Source of the DNA: Planctomycetota bacterium
GTDB taxonomy: Bacteria; Planctomycetota; UBA8742; UBA2392
Direction: 5' to 3'
Length of the DNA: 64,000 bases
Assembly (NCBI GenBank): GCA_016722065.1
Contig: JADKGX010000001.1
Location: 1-64,000 of the forward strand
Shown one piece after another: positions 1 through 7,486 of the stretch. The translations under genes were made by a program, and so were the position numbers. Below the pieces are notes generated by a model. It was not told the DNA's origin, made no database searches, and worked only from the letters and a program-made list of their open reading frames with translations. The first letter of the stretch is position 1, and the number at the start of each line of letters is the position of its first letter.

Positions 1-1036
1 CTTCTTGCGGCCAGGAATGGAAAGTTCGGGTGTGTATTCAATCAGGCTGTCCGGATTCAGCAGGCCGCGCTGGTAAGCGCTGCACACGATCAATGGCTTG
101 AACATGGAGCCCGGTTCAAAGGGGTCCGTGATGGCGATGTTGCGGCGGCCGTCGGGGTTGTCGGCCGGCTTGTTGGGGTCGAAGCTTGGAAAGTTCGACA
201 AGCCCAGAATCGCCCCGGTTTGGGTTTCCATGACGATCACACTGACGGTGATCGGATCCCACTTGTCGACACGGGCCTTCAGTTCGTCCTCTACAATCGC
301 CTGAATGCCTGGGTTGATGGTCAGATACATTGGCGCCGTTCTTGGGCGATTGAATGTTCGCGCCGAAGCCCTCCAGCGGGTGGCCCAAGGCATCGACAGT
401 GATCGTGCGGCTGCCGGCCTGGGCGGCCAGGAATTTCTCCAGAGCCCGCTCGATTCCTTCCATGCCTGTCATTTCACCGTCAACAAAACCGACGACATGG
501 CTGGCAAACACGCCCAGCGGGTATTCACGCGTTTCAATCGGGCGGATTTCAAAGCCGGGCAGCTCCCCGGCTTCAATGGCCTGGCGCACGGCCCCGGCCA
601 GTGCCGGGTCTACTTCGCGGCGCACGCTGTAAAAGTACTTGTCGCGGCGCGCGTAAAGTTGTTCTTCAAGCGCCTTGGCGTACTCGGCATCGCGCTGCAA
701 CAGCAAGGCCACCCGGGCGGCAACAGCCGCGCGCTCCGTGCCCGCAATGGCACGCGGGTTGACCACCAGCGACGCGCCTGAAAAGGTTGTCTGGGCCAGG
801 GCGATTCCGTCTTCGGTGAAGATCGAGCCCCGCGTGCCCGAAAGCGCAAAGCTGCGCGTCGAGTTGGCACTGCGACGGGCCTCAAAGTGGTCGTGCTGCT
901 GTACCTGAAGGTCGTAAAGCCGCCCAGCCAGGCCGACCATCACGACCAGCAGCAGCCCAAGCACAATCAGCGCAGCGCGCCGGGAATTGCGCGCCTTGGT
1001 ATCCTGGCCGATGGCCCACAACAGGAACTTTGCCAT
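1..1036 (-). pseudogene. ftsI: FtsI/PBP2-type peptidoglycan transpeptidase, partial, frameshifted
   Basis: This is a class B penicillin-binding protein that would cross-link septal peptidoglycan at the inner membrane. An N-terminal membrane segment (about residues 20-42) is followed by the PBP dimerisation motif RGSIFTEDGIALA. The active-site motif GSMFKP has its serine codon at 107-109. The gene runs off the left edge, so the SxN and KTG motifs are not seen. The frame open from 1036 stops matching the family after 'SPKNGAN'. The continuation (YLTINPGIQAIVEDELKAR and onward) is in another frame, a net +1 shift near 320-345. The start codon lies 2 bp from the ftsL-like stop, as in a dcw operon. 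An intact copy is normally essential, so a base-call or assembly error is more likely than true decay. Family identity is certain; intactness is not. Confidence 0.88.
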
Positions 1037-1037
1037 C

Positions 1038-1331
1038 TCAGTTTCCCTTGCCCTTGCTGGCCGTTTTTTCGGCCACTGGTGGCGGGTCCTTTTGCTCTGG
1101 TGGCAGCAGGTTGATGCCGCACTCGCGTACGCGGCGGATCATGTCGTAGGGGTCACTCTTGCGGGTACGTTCTACGCGCAGCACCAGGTTGTATTTCTCT
1201 GCGGTGCGCACTTCTTTCTCCACTTGCCCGGCCTCAAAGGCTACGCTGCGGATCTGCAGGCGCTGCCCGACAATGACGCCACCCAGGGCGACGGCAAAGA
1301 CAATCAACAGGATGCCGGTCTTTAGGTTCAT
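1038..1331 (-). CDS. ftsL: FtsL-like small division protein
   Basis: This 97-residue bitopic protein has a short cytoplasmic start, one membrane helix (about residues 5-22, ILLIVFAVALGGVIVG) and a periplasmic segment of charged heptads that could form a short coiled coil. Those features, and its place between rsmH and ftsI, are those of FtsL, which bridges FtsB/FtsQ to FtsI/FtsW in the divisome. FtsL sequences are poorly conserved, so the name rests mainly on position and topology. The C-terminal tail is Pro/Lys-rich (LLPPEQKDPPPVAEK). It is tightly packed with its neighbours: 6 bp after rsmH and 1 bp before the ftsI start. Confidence 0.7.
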   Translation of the reverse strand: MNLKTGILLIVFAVALGGVIVGQRLQIRSVAFEAGQVEKEVRTAEKYNLVLRVERTRKSDPYDMIRRVRECGINLLPPEQKDPPPVAEKTASKGKGN

Positions 1332-1337
1332 GCTTTC

Positions 1338-2276
1338 TCAGGTGCGGTGCTTTTTGCTGCGGTACTTGTCGCGCGGGTCCTTGTGCGGCCCCTGGTCGCC
1401 CCACAGAAACACACGCAATTTCGCGCTGCGCGCACGGGGGTTGCTTGCACGCTCTGCATCATCGGCTGTCACGGGCCAGGGCTTTAGGATTCTGCCCAGT
1501 TCCTGGGTCGCCCAAGCCTGCATGGTCTGCTTGACCACCCGGTCTTCCAGCGAGTGAAAGCTAATCACGGCCACAACGCCCGGCGCGGCAATCCCGGCGG
1601 GGCATGCCGCCAGGGCTCGCTCCAGTTCTCCGATTTCGTCGTTGATGGCAATGCGCAGCGCCTGGAATGTGCGCGTGGCAGGGTCAATGCGCTGGGGCCC
1701 CGGCGGATAAGCCCTGCGGCAGATCTCGGCCAGCTGCGCGGTTGTGCTCAACCGGTTCTCGCCAAGGGCCTTGGTAATTCCGCGGGCGATGCGGCGCGAC
1801 AGGCGCTCCTCACCATAGCGGAAGATTACGTCGGCAATGTCTGCCTCTGTGCTTGTCCGCAGGAACTCCAGCGCGGTTGGCCCGTCGCTGTCGTCCATGC
1901 GCATGTCCAGCGGCCCGTCGTGGCGAAAGCTGAAGCCACGCCCGGGCTGGTCCAGTTGCGGGCTGCTTACGCCAAGGTCTAGCAGCAGGCCCGCGCCACG
2001 GTCCACACCCACAGAATGCAGCTGCTCAAGCCAGCCCCCGAAGGTTCCGTGCCGGACAACGGCACGTCCCCCGAATCGGGCAAGAGCATCAGTTGCAACT
2101 GCCACGGACTGCTTGTCGCGGTCAAGCCCGACGATTCGCAGGCCGTCAATCGCGTCAAGCAATGCTGCGCTGTGGCCGCCCAGCCCGCAGGTGCCGTCCA
2201 CGACAGGCGCGACAGCGAGGTCACGGTCGAAAGCGGCAACCACGGGCTTGAGAAGGACGGGAATGTGTTCGGCCAC
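1338..2276 (-). CDS. rsmH: 16S rRNA (cytosine-1402-N4)-methyltransferase RsmH (MraW)
   Basis: RsmH uses S-adenosylmethionine to N4-methylate C1402 in the ribosomal P site. The start MAEHIPVLL is typical, the SAM-binding glycine loop is DGTCGLGGHS, and the family signatures LLLDLGVSSPQLD and RGFSFRHDGPLDMRMD are present. The C-terminus has the expected FHSLEDRVVKQ block. At 312 residues it has normal length. The start codon is GTG (2274-2276), with a GGAGG about 12 nt upstream inside the end of the preceding small gene. It is the second recognisable dcw gene after mraZ. Confidence 0.96.
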   Translation of the reverse strand: MAEHIPVLLKPVVAAFDRDLAVAPVVDGTCGLGGHSAALLDAIDGLRIVGLDRDKQSVAVATDALARFGGRAVVRHGTFGGWLEQLHSVGVDRGAGLLLDLGVSSPQLDQPGRGFSFRHDGPLDMRMDDSDGPTALEFLRTSTEADIADVIFRYGEERLSRRIARGITKALGENRLSTTAQLAEICRRAYPPGPQRIDPATRTFQALRIAINDEIGELERALAACPAGIAAPGVVAVISFHSLEDRVVKQTMQAWATQELGRILKPWPVTADDAERASNPRARSAKLRVFLWGDQGPHKDPRDKYRSKKHRT

Positions 2277-2280
2277 GTGC

Positions 2281-2538
2281 TCAAGCGACCTCCGCCAGAC
2301 GGGCGCTTTCGGCCTTCTCTGCCAGGTTGAGTACGCGCGTGACGTAGGGGCTGAACTCCACGCCCGGGGTCAGTTCGCGAACGCGGTCCAGCAGCGCGCG
2401 CACCCGGCGGATCTCGGGCAGGTGCTGGCGAATGCGGTCTTCGAAATCGTCGCTGGTGCCAAAGCGCAGCAGTTCGCCCACTGCGGCCAGCCCGTGCGGA
2501 TCGTCCTGCTGGCGTGTATTGTTACGAAGCAATTCCAT
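2281..2538 (-). CDS. Small unknown protein inside the dcw cluster
   Basis: This 85-residue hydrophilic, mostly helical-looking protein starts MELLRNNTRQQDD. I recognise no family. The ATG at 2536-2538 was chosen because a GGGGGAG ribosome site lies 4 nt upstream; the frame stays open further upstream but that extension (MAWRGAPRALW...) looks non-coding. It sits between mraZ and rsmH, which are usually adjacent, and ends 4 bp before the rsmH GTG, so translation is probably coupled. No signal peptide or membrane helix is seen. A role in division or in regulating the cluster is only a guess from position. Confidence 0.6.
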   Translation of the reverse strand: MELLRNNTRQQDDPHGLAAVGELLRFGTSDDFEDRIRQHLPEIRRVRALLDRVRELTPGVEFSPYVTRVLNLAEKAESARLAEVA

Positions 2539-2723
2539 GACTCCCCCCTGGAGTGGTTTGAAGTGTGCACAACGCGGCCAAAGCGCCCTGGGCGCGCCAC
2601 GCCATGCCAATGAAAGTTGGAAAACAGCTTGGTGGCACCCCAGCGCCGGGTACCTGGCGGTCGGCGGTGACGCGGCCGACTAGCGCCGGAAGCTTCTCCG
2701 GGGCGCACAAGGCGCCACGAGGC

Positions 2724-3209
2724 TCAGCCCTGCTTCGGCATTGCCCCGTTGAAAATTTCCGCGATCTGGGCCGGGTCCATCTTGTCAAGGTTAACCGGCA
2801 CTTGTTCGACCTTCGCTTCGTCCGGATCGCAGATCTGAAGGTGGTCTCCCGCCCCAGACACGATCGCTTCGCCCTTCAACTTCGCGTATTCCACGTGCTG
2901 CTTCGGCAACAAAATGCGTCCCTGGCTGTCGACCTCTACCTGCTCCACCAGCGACAACAGGTACTGGCGCTGGCGCTGCTGGTCGTTGGGCAACCCTTGC
3001 CCGCCGGTCAGTTCCTCCACCCTTCTTTCACCGCCATCGACGTCAAAAACCTCGAGGTGGCGAAAATCGGGCCCGGGCATGACGTAGACGAGAATTTTCC
3101 CATCTGCGCCTGCCGGAAACTTCGAACGAAACTTGGCCGGAAGTGTGATGCGGTTCTTGGCGTCCATAGAGGAAACGGCGGAACCAAAGTATCGCTGCGG
3201 TTTCGCCAT
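2724..3209 (-). CDS. mraZ: MraZ transcriptional regulator
   Basis: MraZ is a ring-forming AbrB-like DNA-binding protein that represses its own dcw operon through TGGG repeats. Both DxxxR half-domains are visible: DAKNRITLPAKF (near residue 16) and DSQGRILLPKQHVEY (about residue 95). At 161 residues it is near normal length. The ATG at 3209 is preferred over the in-frame upstream codon at 3230 because GGGAGGGGG lies just before it and the family begins a few residues before the 'YFGSA..MDAKNR' block. It begins the leftward dcw cluster, with matching operator boxes directly upstream. Confidence 0.94.
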   Translation of the reverse strand: MAKPQRYFGSAVSSMDAKNRITLPAKFRSKFPAGADGKILVYVMPGPDFRHLEVFDVDGGERRVEELTGGQGLPNDQQRQRQYLLSLVEQVEVDSQGRILLPKQHVEYAKLKGEAIVSGAGDHLQICDPDEAKVEQVPVNLDKMDPAQIAEIFNGAMPKQG

Positions 3210-3217
3210 CGCCCCCT

Positions 3218-3257
3218 CCCACACCAGCACAATACCCCACTCTCACCCACTTGGCAA
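3218..3257 (-). promoter_or_regulatory. mraZ promoter with MraZ-box repeats in the spacer
   Basis: On the minus strand a -35 TTGCCA (3252-3257) and -10 TATTGT (3229-3234) are separated by exactly 17 bp. Two TGGG boxes (3236-3239 and 3246-3249) lie inside that spacer with a 10-bp period, the spacing known for MraZ sites. Further TGGG copies at 3218-3221 and 3267-3270 are not exactly in phase. MraZ bound here would block RNA polymerase, giving autorepression. Promoter and boxes are read directly from the sequence; repression is inferred from the family. Confidence 0.7.
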
Positions 3258-3548
3258 ATAATCCGACCCACTATTTTGGAAATTCTTGCAAATAAACGGC
3301 TTACACCTAGGCAATCTGTCGCTACCACAACCAATCCGGCTTTTCAGTGAGAAACTACCCTATATATGGTGGTGTCAGCGGTTGATAACCACGACTTGCA
3401 GCAGCAACTTCGATCGCTTACGACTGCAATTCGACCTTGAATCCCCACTATTCCCCACGACGGGCCTTGGCTTTTCTCCCCCTTCCCTGGCTGAACAATC
3501 CCTTTCACAATCCACTTTCAGCTACTCGTCCCTGCCGGAAAGCCCGCT
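3258..3548. other. Divergent intergenic region mraZ / pyrF
   Basis: Together with the mraZ promoter this makes a 339-bp non-coding stretch, clearly more AT-rich than its surroundings. It must hold the pyrF promoter. I see A/T-rich tracts around 3285-3375 but no single convincing -35/-10 pair on the plus strand. No repeat, RNA gene or riboswitch was recognised. Confidence 0.5.
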
Positions 3549-4487
3549 TTGAAGCACTTTGCAGACCGTCTGGCCGATGCAACCCTTGCCAAAGGCGCAC
3601 CGATTTGCGCCGGCATTGATCCGCGGCCTGAATGGATTCCGGCTTCGTTCTTTGAACAGGCCCGCCTGATCCACGGGCCTACACCGGCCGCAGTGCGCGC
3701 CGCGGTGCGGGATTTCTGCCTGGAAGTTCTGGTTCTCGTGCAGCCCTTTGTGCCGGCCATCAAGCCGCAAGTAGCGTTTTTTGAAGCCCTGGGGCCTGAA
3801 GGCATGGCCGACTTTGCCGCAATCTGCGCCCGCGCTTGCGAACTTGGCCTGCTGGTGATTGCCGACGTAAAGCGCGGCGATATTGGCAGCACGGCCGAAG
3901 CCTATGGTCAAAGCCTGTTCGGAAGCACGCGCATACACGACATCGAAATGCCCTCGCTGAACGTCGACGCAGCCACCGTCAATGCCTATCTGGGCGCCGA
4001 CGGCGTTGTGCCCTTCATTGACCGCGCACACAGCCACGGCGGCGGCATCTACATCCTGGCCCGCACCAGCAACCCCGGCAGCGCCGAGTTTCAGCAACTG
4101 GAGTTGCGCCAGGGCGGCGCGCTGGTCGACGAAGTAGCGCGCAAGATTTCGGCCTGGGGCCAAGCCAGTATTGGCGCCTGCGGCTACAGCGACGTTGGTG
4201 CGGTTGTCGGGGCAACGCACGCAGACGCGGCAGCGCGTATGCGGGCCTTGATGCCGCACACCCCGTTTCTGGTGCCAGGCTGGGGTGCGCAGGGCGGCGC
4301 TGCGGAAACCGTGCGGGCCTGTTTTGACGCCAAGGGCGGCGGGGCGATTGTCAACAGCAGCCGCGGCGTGATGCACGCCTATGCCGCCGGGCCCCTGAAA
4401 GCATACGGTGAAGCCCGCTGGCGCGAGGCCGTGTCGGAGGCCGCCCAGACCTTTCACGCCGAAATTGCGGCCCTGGTGCGCGGTTAG
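3549..4487 (+). CDS. pyrF: Orotidine 5'-phosphate decarboxylase, type 2
   Basis: This enzyme converts OMP to UMP, the last step of de novo pyrimidine synthesis. The catalytic block DVKRGDIGSTAEAYGQ (near residue 105) is the long-form (type 2) PyrF signature, and CAGIDPRPEW near the N-terminus binds the substrate. PGWGAQGGAAETV and NSSRGVMHAY form the phosphate site. Length (312 residues) fits type 2 enzymes rather than the ~230-residue type 1. The start is TTG at 3549 with a GGAAAG about 7 nt upstream. It stands alone here, divergent from mraZ. Confidence 0.93.
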   Translation: MKHFADRLADATLAKGAPICAGIDPRPEWIPASFFEQARLIHGPTPAAVRAAVRDFCLEVLVLVQPFVPAIKPQVAFFEALGPEGMADFAAICARACELGLLVIADVKRGDIGSTAEAYGQSLFGSTRIHDIEMPSLNVDAATVNAYLGADGVVPFIDRAHSHGGGIYILARTSNPGSAEFQQLELRQGGALVDEVARKISAWGQASIGACGYSDVGAVVGATHADAAARMRALMPHTPFLVPGWGAQGGAAETVRACFDAKGGGAIVNSSRGVMHAYAAGPLKAYGEARWREAVSEAAQTFHAEIAALVRG

Positions 4488-4599
4488 ACAGCAAATCGGG
4501 CTGAACTATGCGTGGAATTCCACGTTCGTAATGATGGGCCGGGGTTGAGCACCGGGGAAGTTTCATGCACACTGGGAACCCCCGCAGAAGGAGAACGAC

Positions 4600-5685
4600 G
4601 TGAATCGATTTGCCGCCGCATTGGCGCTGGTTGCCACCGTGTTTGCAGGCGCCCTGTGCGCTGACCGCATCAGTTACTGGAAGGGTGCAGGCGCTAAGCG
4701 GGTCGTGGATTCGCTGGATAACGTCACCGTAACCAGCTGGAATGCGAAATCCGTGGCCTACAAAACGGCCGACAACAAAACCGGCAACGTGGATACCGCC
4801 GCAGTGCTGAGCCTGGACCGCAAGGGCGGCAGCATGAGCAAAGACCTGGAAGCGGCCATCAACATGATTGCCGAAGACGCCGGCGGTGCAGCCGAACAAC
4901 TGGGCCAGTTGGCCACCAAGGGCAGCGACCTGGATAAAGAAGAAGCCCAGTACCGCCGCGCCGGCATTTACGCCAACGAAGCCCGCGCCAGCAACAAGCT
5001 TAATGTCGTGACGGCTGCGATTTCCGAGCTCGGGGCCTATGTCAACAAGTACAAGGCCGGCTTCTATGCCCGTGACGCCTATACCTCGATGGTGACTTTC
5101 CAGCGTCGCGCCAAGAAGGACGCCGATGCACGCGCCACACTCAAGGCCATGATCAATGCTGATCCTTCGCTGCAGCGCCTGGGCAACCAGAAGCTGGGCG
5201 AACTGGAAGCGGCGGTCGGCGACTGGAAGGCCGCACTGAGTGCCTTCAAGAGTGCCGAAGGCGGCGCCGGTGACGACAAGAACGCCAAGTATCTGGCCAT
5301 GGCATGGCAGGGTCTTGCGACTCTCAAGGGCGGCGACTCGGCGGCAGCCCGCCCGCTTCTGGAATCCGTGACGGGCGACGACAGCTTTCAGGATGACACC
5401 AGCCTGGAAGACGAAGCGGCCCTGGCCGTGGCCTTTCCGGCCCTGGGCGATGTGTACTGGGAGGGCGGCAATTTCCAGAAGGCCTACGACAACTACGTGA
5501 TGGGCGCCTACTACGTGTGGTGGAACGCCGGCGAAAACGAGGGTTACTGCCTGGGCCAGGCCTATCTGTGCGCCAAGAAGCTGCAGGGCACAGACGCCAA
5601 GTGGAAGGAGCGCGTAGAGAAGCTCAAGACCGCCCTGGCCGTTGGCTTCCCGCGTGAACTTCAGCGCGTCGAACAGGCCAAGTAA
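4600..5685 (+). CDS. Exported TPR-like protein of unknown function
   Basis: The 361-residue protein begins with a signal peptide (about residues 1-20, ending GALCA). A short region rich in beta strands (residues ~22-80: VVDSLDNVTVTSWNAKSVAYK) follows, then helical repeats resembling degenerate TPRs (residues ~110-345, for example LGDVYWEGGNFQKAYDNYVMG). The start is GTG, with an AGAAGGAG ribosome site 6 nt upstream. It is a single-gene unit closed by a strong terminator. TPR scaffolds usually mediate protein interactions; location would be periplasm or cell surface. I cannot assign a function. Confidence 0.72.
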   Translation: MNRFAAALALVATVFAGALCADRISYWKGAGAKRVVDSLDNVTVTSWNAKSVAYKTADNKTGNVDTAAVLSLDRKGGSMSKDLEAAINMIAEDAGGAAEQLGQLATKGSDLDKEEAQYRRAGIYANEARASNKLNVVTAAISELGAYVNKYKAGFYARDAYTSMVTFQRRAKKDADARATLKAMINADPSLQRLGNQKLGELEAAVGDWKAALSAFKSAEGGAGDDKNAKYLAMAWQGLATLKGGDSAAARPLLESVTGDDSFQDDTSLEDEAALAVAFPALGDVYWEGGNFQKAYDNYVMGAYYVWWNAGENEGYCLGQAYLCAKKLQGTDAKWKERVEKLKTALAVGFPRELQRVEQAK

Positions 5686-5700
5686 TCCAGCCAGTCAGCA

Positions 5701-5731
5701 AAAGGCGCCGCGCGATTGCGCGGCGCCTTTT
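5701..5731 (+). terminator. Rho-independent terminator
   Basis: A perfect 10-bp GC stem (5704-5713 with 5718-5727, loop GATT) is flanked by AAA and TTTT. It ends the TPR-like gene on the plus strand and, being nearly symmetrical, may also stop the converging receiver-domain transcript. Confidence 0.9.
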
Positions 5732-5749
5732 CTTGGCAGCACAGATTGG

Positions 5750-6091
5750 TCAATTCCTCAAGCTCCGGATCAGTGCTTCAATCTGGCTGAATTGCAGCTT
5801 GCCGCAGGCGGCGTCGGCGCCGGCACGCACCAAAGCGGCGTTCAAGTCCTCATAGGCGCTTACGCCAATGATGGTCGGGTGCGTGCCCTGGGCGCGCAAC
5901 TCCAGTGCAAGTTCCTCGCCTCGGCCGTCATCCAGTTGGTCGTCCAGCAGCACAAGGTCGAACTCGGACTCCGCCAGGCTGGCGCGGGCCTCGCGCAGCG
6001 TGGCCACTATGCGCACTTCGTGCTCGCCCAGAAACTTGCGGGCGACCAGTGCGGAAAACACTTCATGGTTTTCGACAAATAGGATGCGCAC
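5750..6091 (-). CDS. Stand-alone response-regulator receiver domain
   Basis: This is a single-domain CheY/Spo0F-like receiver of about 113 residues with no output domain. The acidic pocket (VENHEVF), phosphoacceptor aspartate (LVLLDDQLDDGRG), switch Ser (IIGVSAYED) and conserved Lys (CGKLQF) are all present, so it should be phosphorylatable. I chose the GTG at 6091 because the fold begins at VRILFVENH; an in-frame upstream codon at 6133 would overlap the kinase gene by 16 bp. It follows the Ser/Thr kinase gene closely and probably shares its transcript. No histidine kinase is nearby. Confidence 0.82.
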   Translation of the reverse strand: MRILFVENHEVFSALVARKFLGEHEVRIVATLREARASLAESEFDLVLLDDQLDDGRGEELALELRAQGTHPTIIGVSAYEDLNAALVRAGADAACGKLQFSQIEALIRSLRN

Positions 6092-6117
6092 AGGCGCATT
6101 GTACGGTGGTGTACCGG

Positions 6118-7419
6118 TCAGGTCACCAGCCACAGAATCAGGAACAACACGGCCGCCAGCGCTGCCACCAGCGCCGCGCCGCCGGCAATGGCGATTCGCG
6201 ATTGCAGCAGTTCAGCCCGTTCTTCCAGTTGCTTCATGCGGTCAGCCATTTCAGCGTGGCGGCTCTTTTCAATGTTCAAGGCCCGCATGATGCTGCTTTT
6301 GCCGATTTCGTACTTCGGCGGTGTCTTGGGCTTGTGGGCCTCGCGCAGGGCTTCCAGGTCAACAAACAGGCTGTTGAGGTCCGAGTAACGCTGGTTGGGG
6401 TCCTTGGCCAGCATGCGCTTGAGAACCGCAATCACGTCATCAGAAAGCCCGGGCCGGTACTGGCGCGGGTCCGGCATGGGCTCGCGCGTGTGGGCCAGCA
6501 TCACCCGTGAAGGCGTGCCGTTGTACATGGGGCGGCCCGTCAGCATGTGATAGAACGTGGCGCCCAGGCTGTACACGTCGGCGCGGTAGTCAACGTCTTC
6601 TTTGCCCATGGCCTGTTCGGGCGCGATGTAATCGGGCGTGCCCAGCACCATGCCTTCATAGCCCAGCTCTTTGTCCAGGCGGCTTTTGACGAAGCCAAAA
6701 TCACCCAGCTTCACCAGCCCGCCGCGTGTGACCATGACGTTGCTGGGCTTGATGTCGCGATGCACGATGTCGAAATCTTTGTAGTAGTTGATCGCGCGCA
6801 CGACCTGAATCGTCAGGTCTACCGCGCGGCTGATCTCCATCTGGTGGCGTGGCGAATCCTTGACTAGATCCTCGACGGTGCGGCCGTCGACGTACTCCAT
6901 GCTGAAGTTGTAGTAGTCGCCTTCTTTGCCAACGTCGTACACCTGAATCAGATTCTGGTGGCTCAACTTGCCCACGATGCGCGCTTCCAGCACAAAGCGC
7001 TTGCGGAACTCGTCGTCGGTCAACCATTGCAGGTGCAGCACCTTCAGCGCCACCAGCCGGTTCATGCTGACCTGCCGGGCCTTGAACACGCTGCCCAACC
7101 CGCCTTCGCCAAGGCTGGAGATAATCTCATAGCCCTTGAACTTGAGGCCTTCCTTGCGTTCGCGGTCCTGCGTGAGCTGCGCCTGGGCGCGCTCCACCCG
7201 CGCGACGTCGGCCTCTGACATCAACTGCTTGTCGAGAACAATCTGCTTCAGGGTAAGGTTGTGGCCCAGGTTGGTGCTGGCAAGCTGCTGGTCGCGGCAG
7301 GCGTCCAGTTGCTCCTGCGTCAGCAGACCGTTGCGCACGGCAAGCACGCCGAAATCGAGAGCACCCTTACCTTCCCGGTGTTCCAGCGGGTCGGCAAGGG
7401 TGCTGGCGTCGTCAGACAT
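6118..7419 (-). CDS. Membrane-anchored Ser/Thr protein kinase (Hanks type)
   Basis: The 433-residue protein has an N-terminal ~90-residue module (FGVLAVRNGLLTQEQLDACRD) seen on planctomycete-type kinases, then a full kinase domain (~97-360): glycine loop GEGGLGSVFKA, VALKVL lysine, catalytic HRDIKPSNV, DFG, and GTPDYIAPEQ in the activation segment. A short coiled coil (MADRMKQLEERAELLQ) leads to one C-terminal membrane helix (AALAAVLFLILWLV). The kinase is therefore cytoplasmic and tail-anchored, with no extracellular sensor. It lies between the TPR/alpha-CTD gene upstream and the receiver downstream, all in one direction. Substrates are unknown. Confidence 0.93.
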   Translation of the reverse strand: MSDDASTLADPLEHREGKGALDFGVLAVRNGLLTQEQLDACRDQQLASTNLGHNLTLKQIVLDKQLMSEADVARVERAQAQLTQDRERKEGLKFKGYEIISSLGEGGLGSVFKARQVSMNRLVALKVLHLQWLTDDEFRKRFVLEARIVGKLSHQNLIQVYDVGKEGDYYNFSMEYVDGRTVEDLVKDSPRHQMEISRAVDLTIQVVRAINYYKDFDIVHRDIKPSNVMVTRGGLVKLGDFGFVKSRLDKELGYEGMVLGTPDYIAPEQAMGKEDVDYRADVYSLGATFYHMLTGRPMYNGTPSRVMLAHTREPMPDPRQYRPGLSDDVIAVLKRMLAKDPNQRYSDLNSLFVDLEALREAHKPKTPPKYEIGKSSIMRALNIEKSRHAEMADRMKQLEERAELLQSRIAIAGGAALVAALAAVLFLILWLVT

Positions 7420-7486
7420 TGTGTCGTCCTTGCGTGCCTTGGTACGCGCCGCGTGGCCAATGGCCCTGTGGCGTCGCGTCGCTGCC

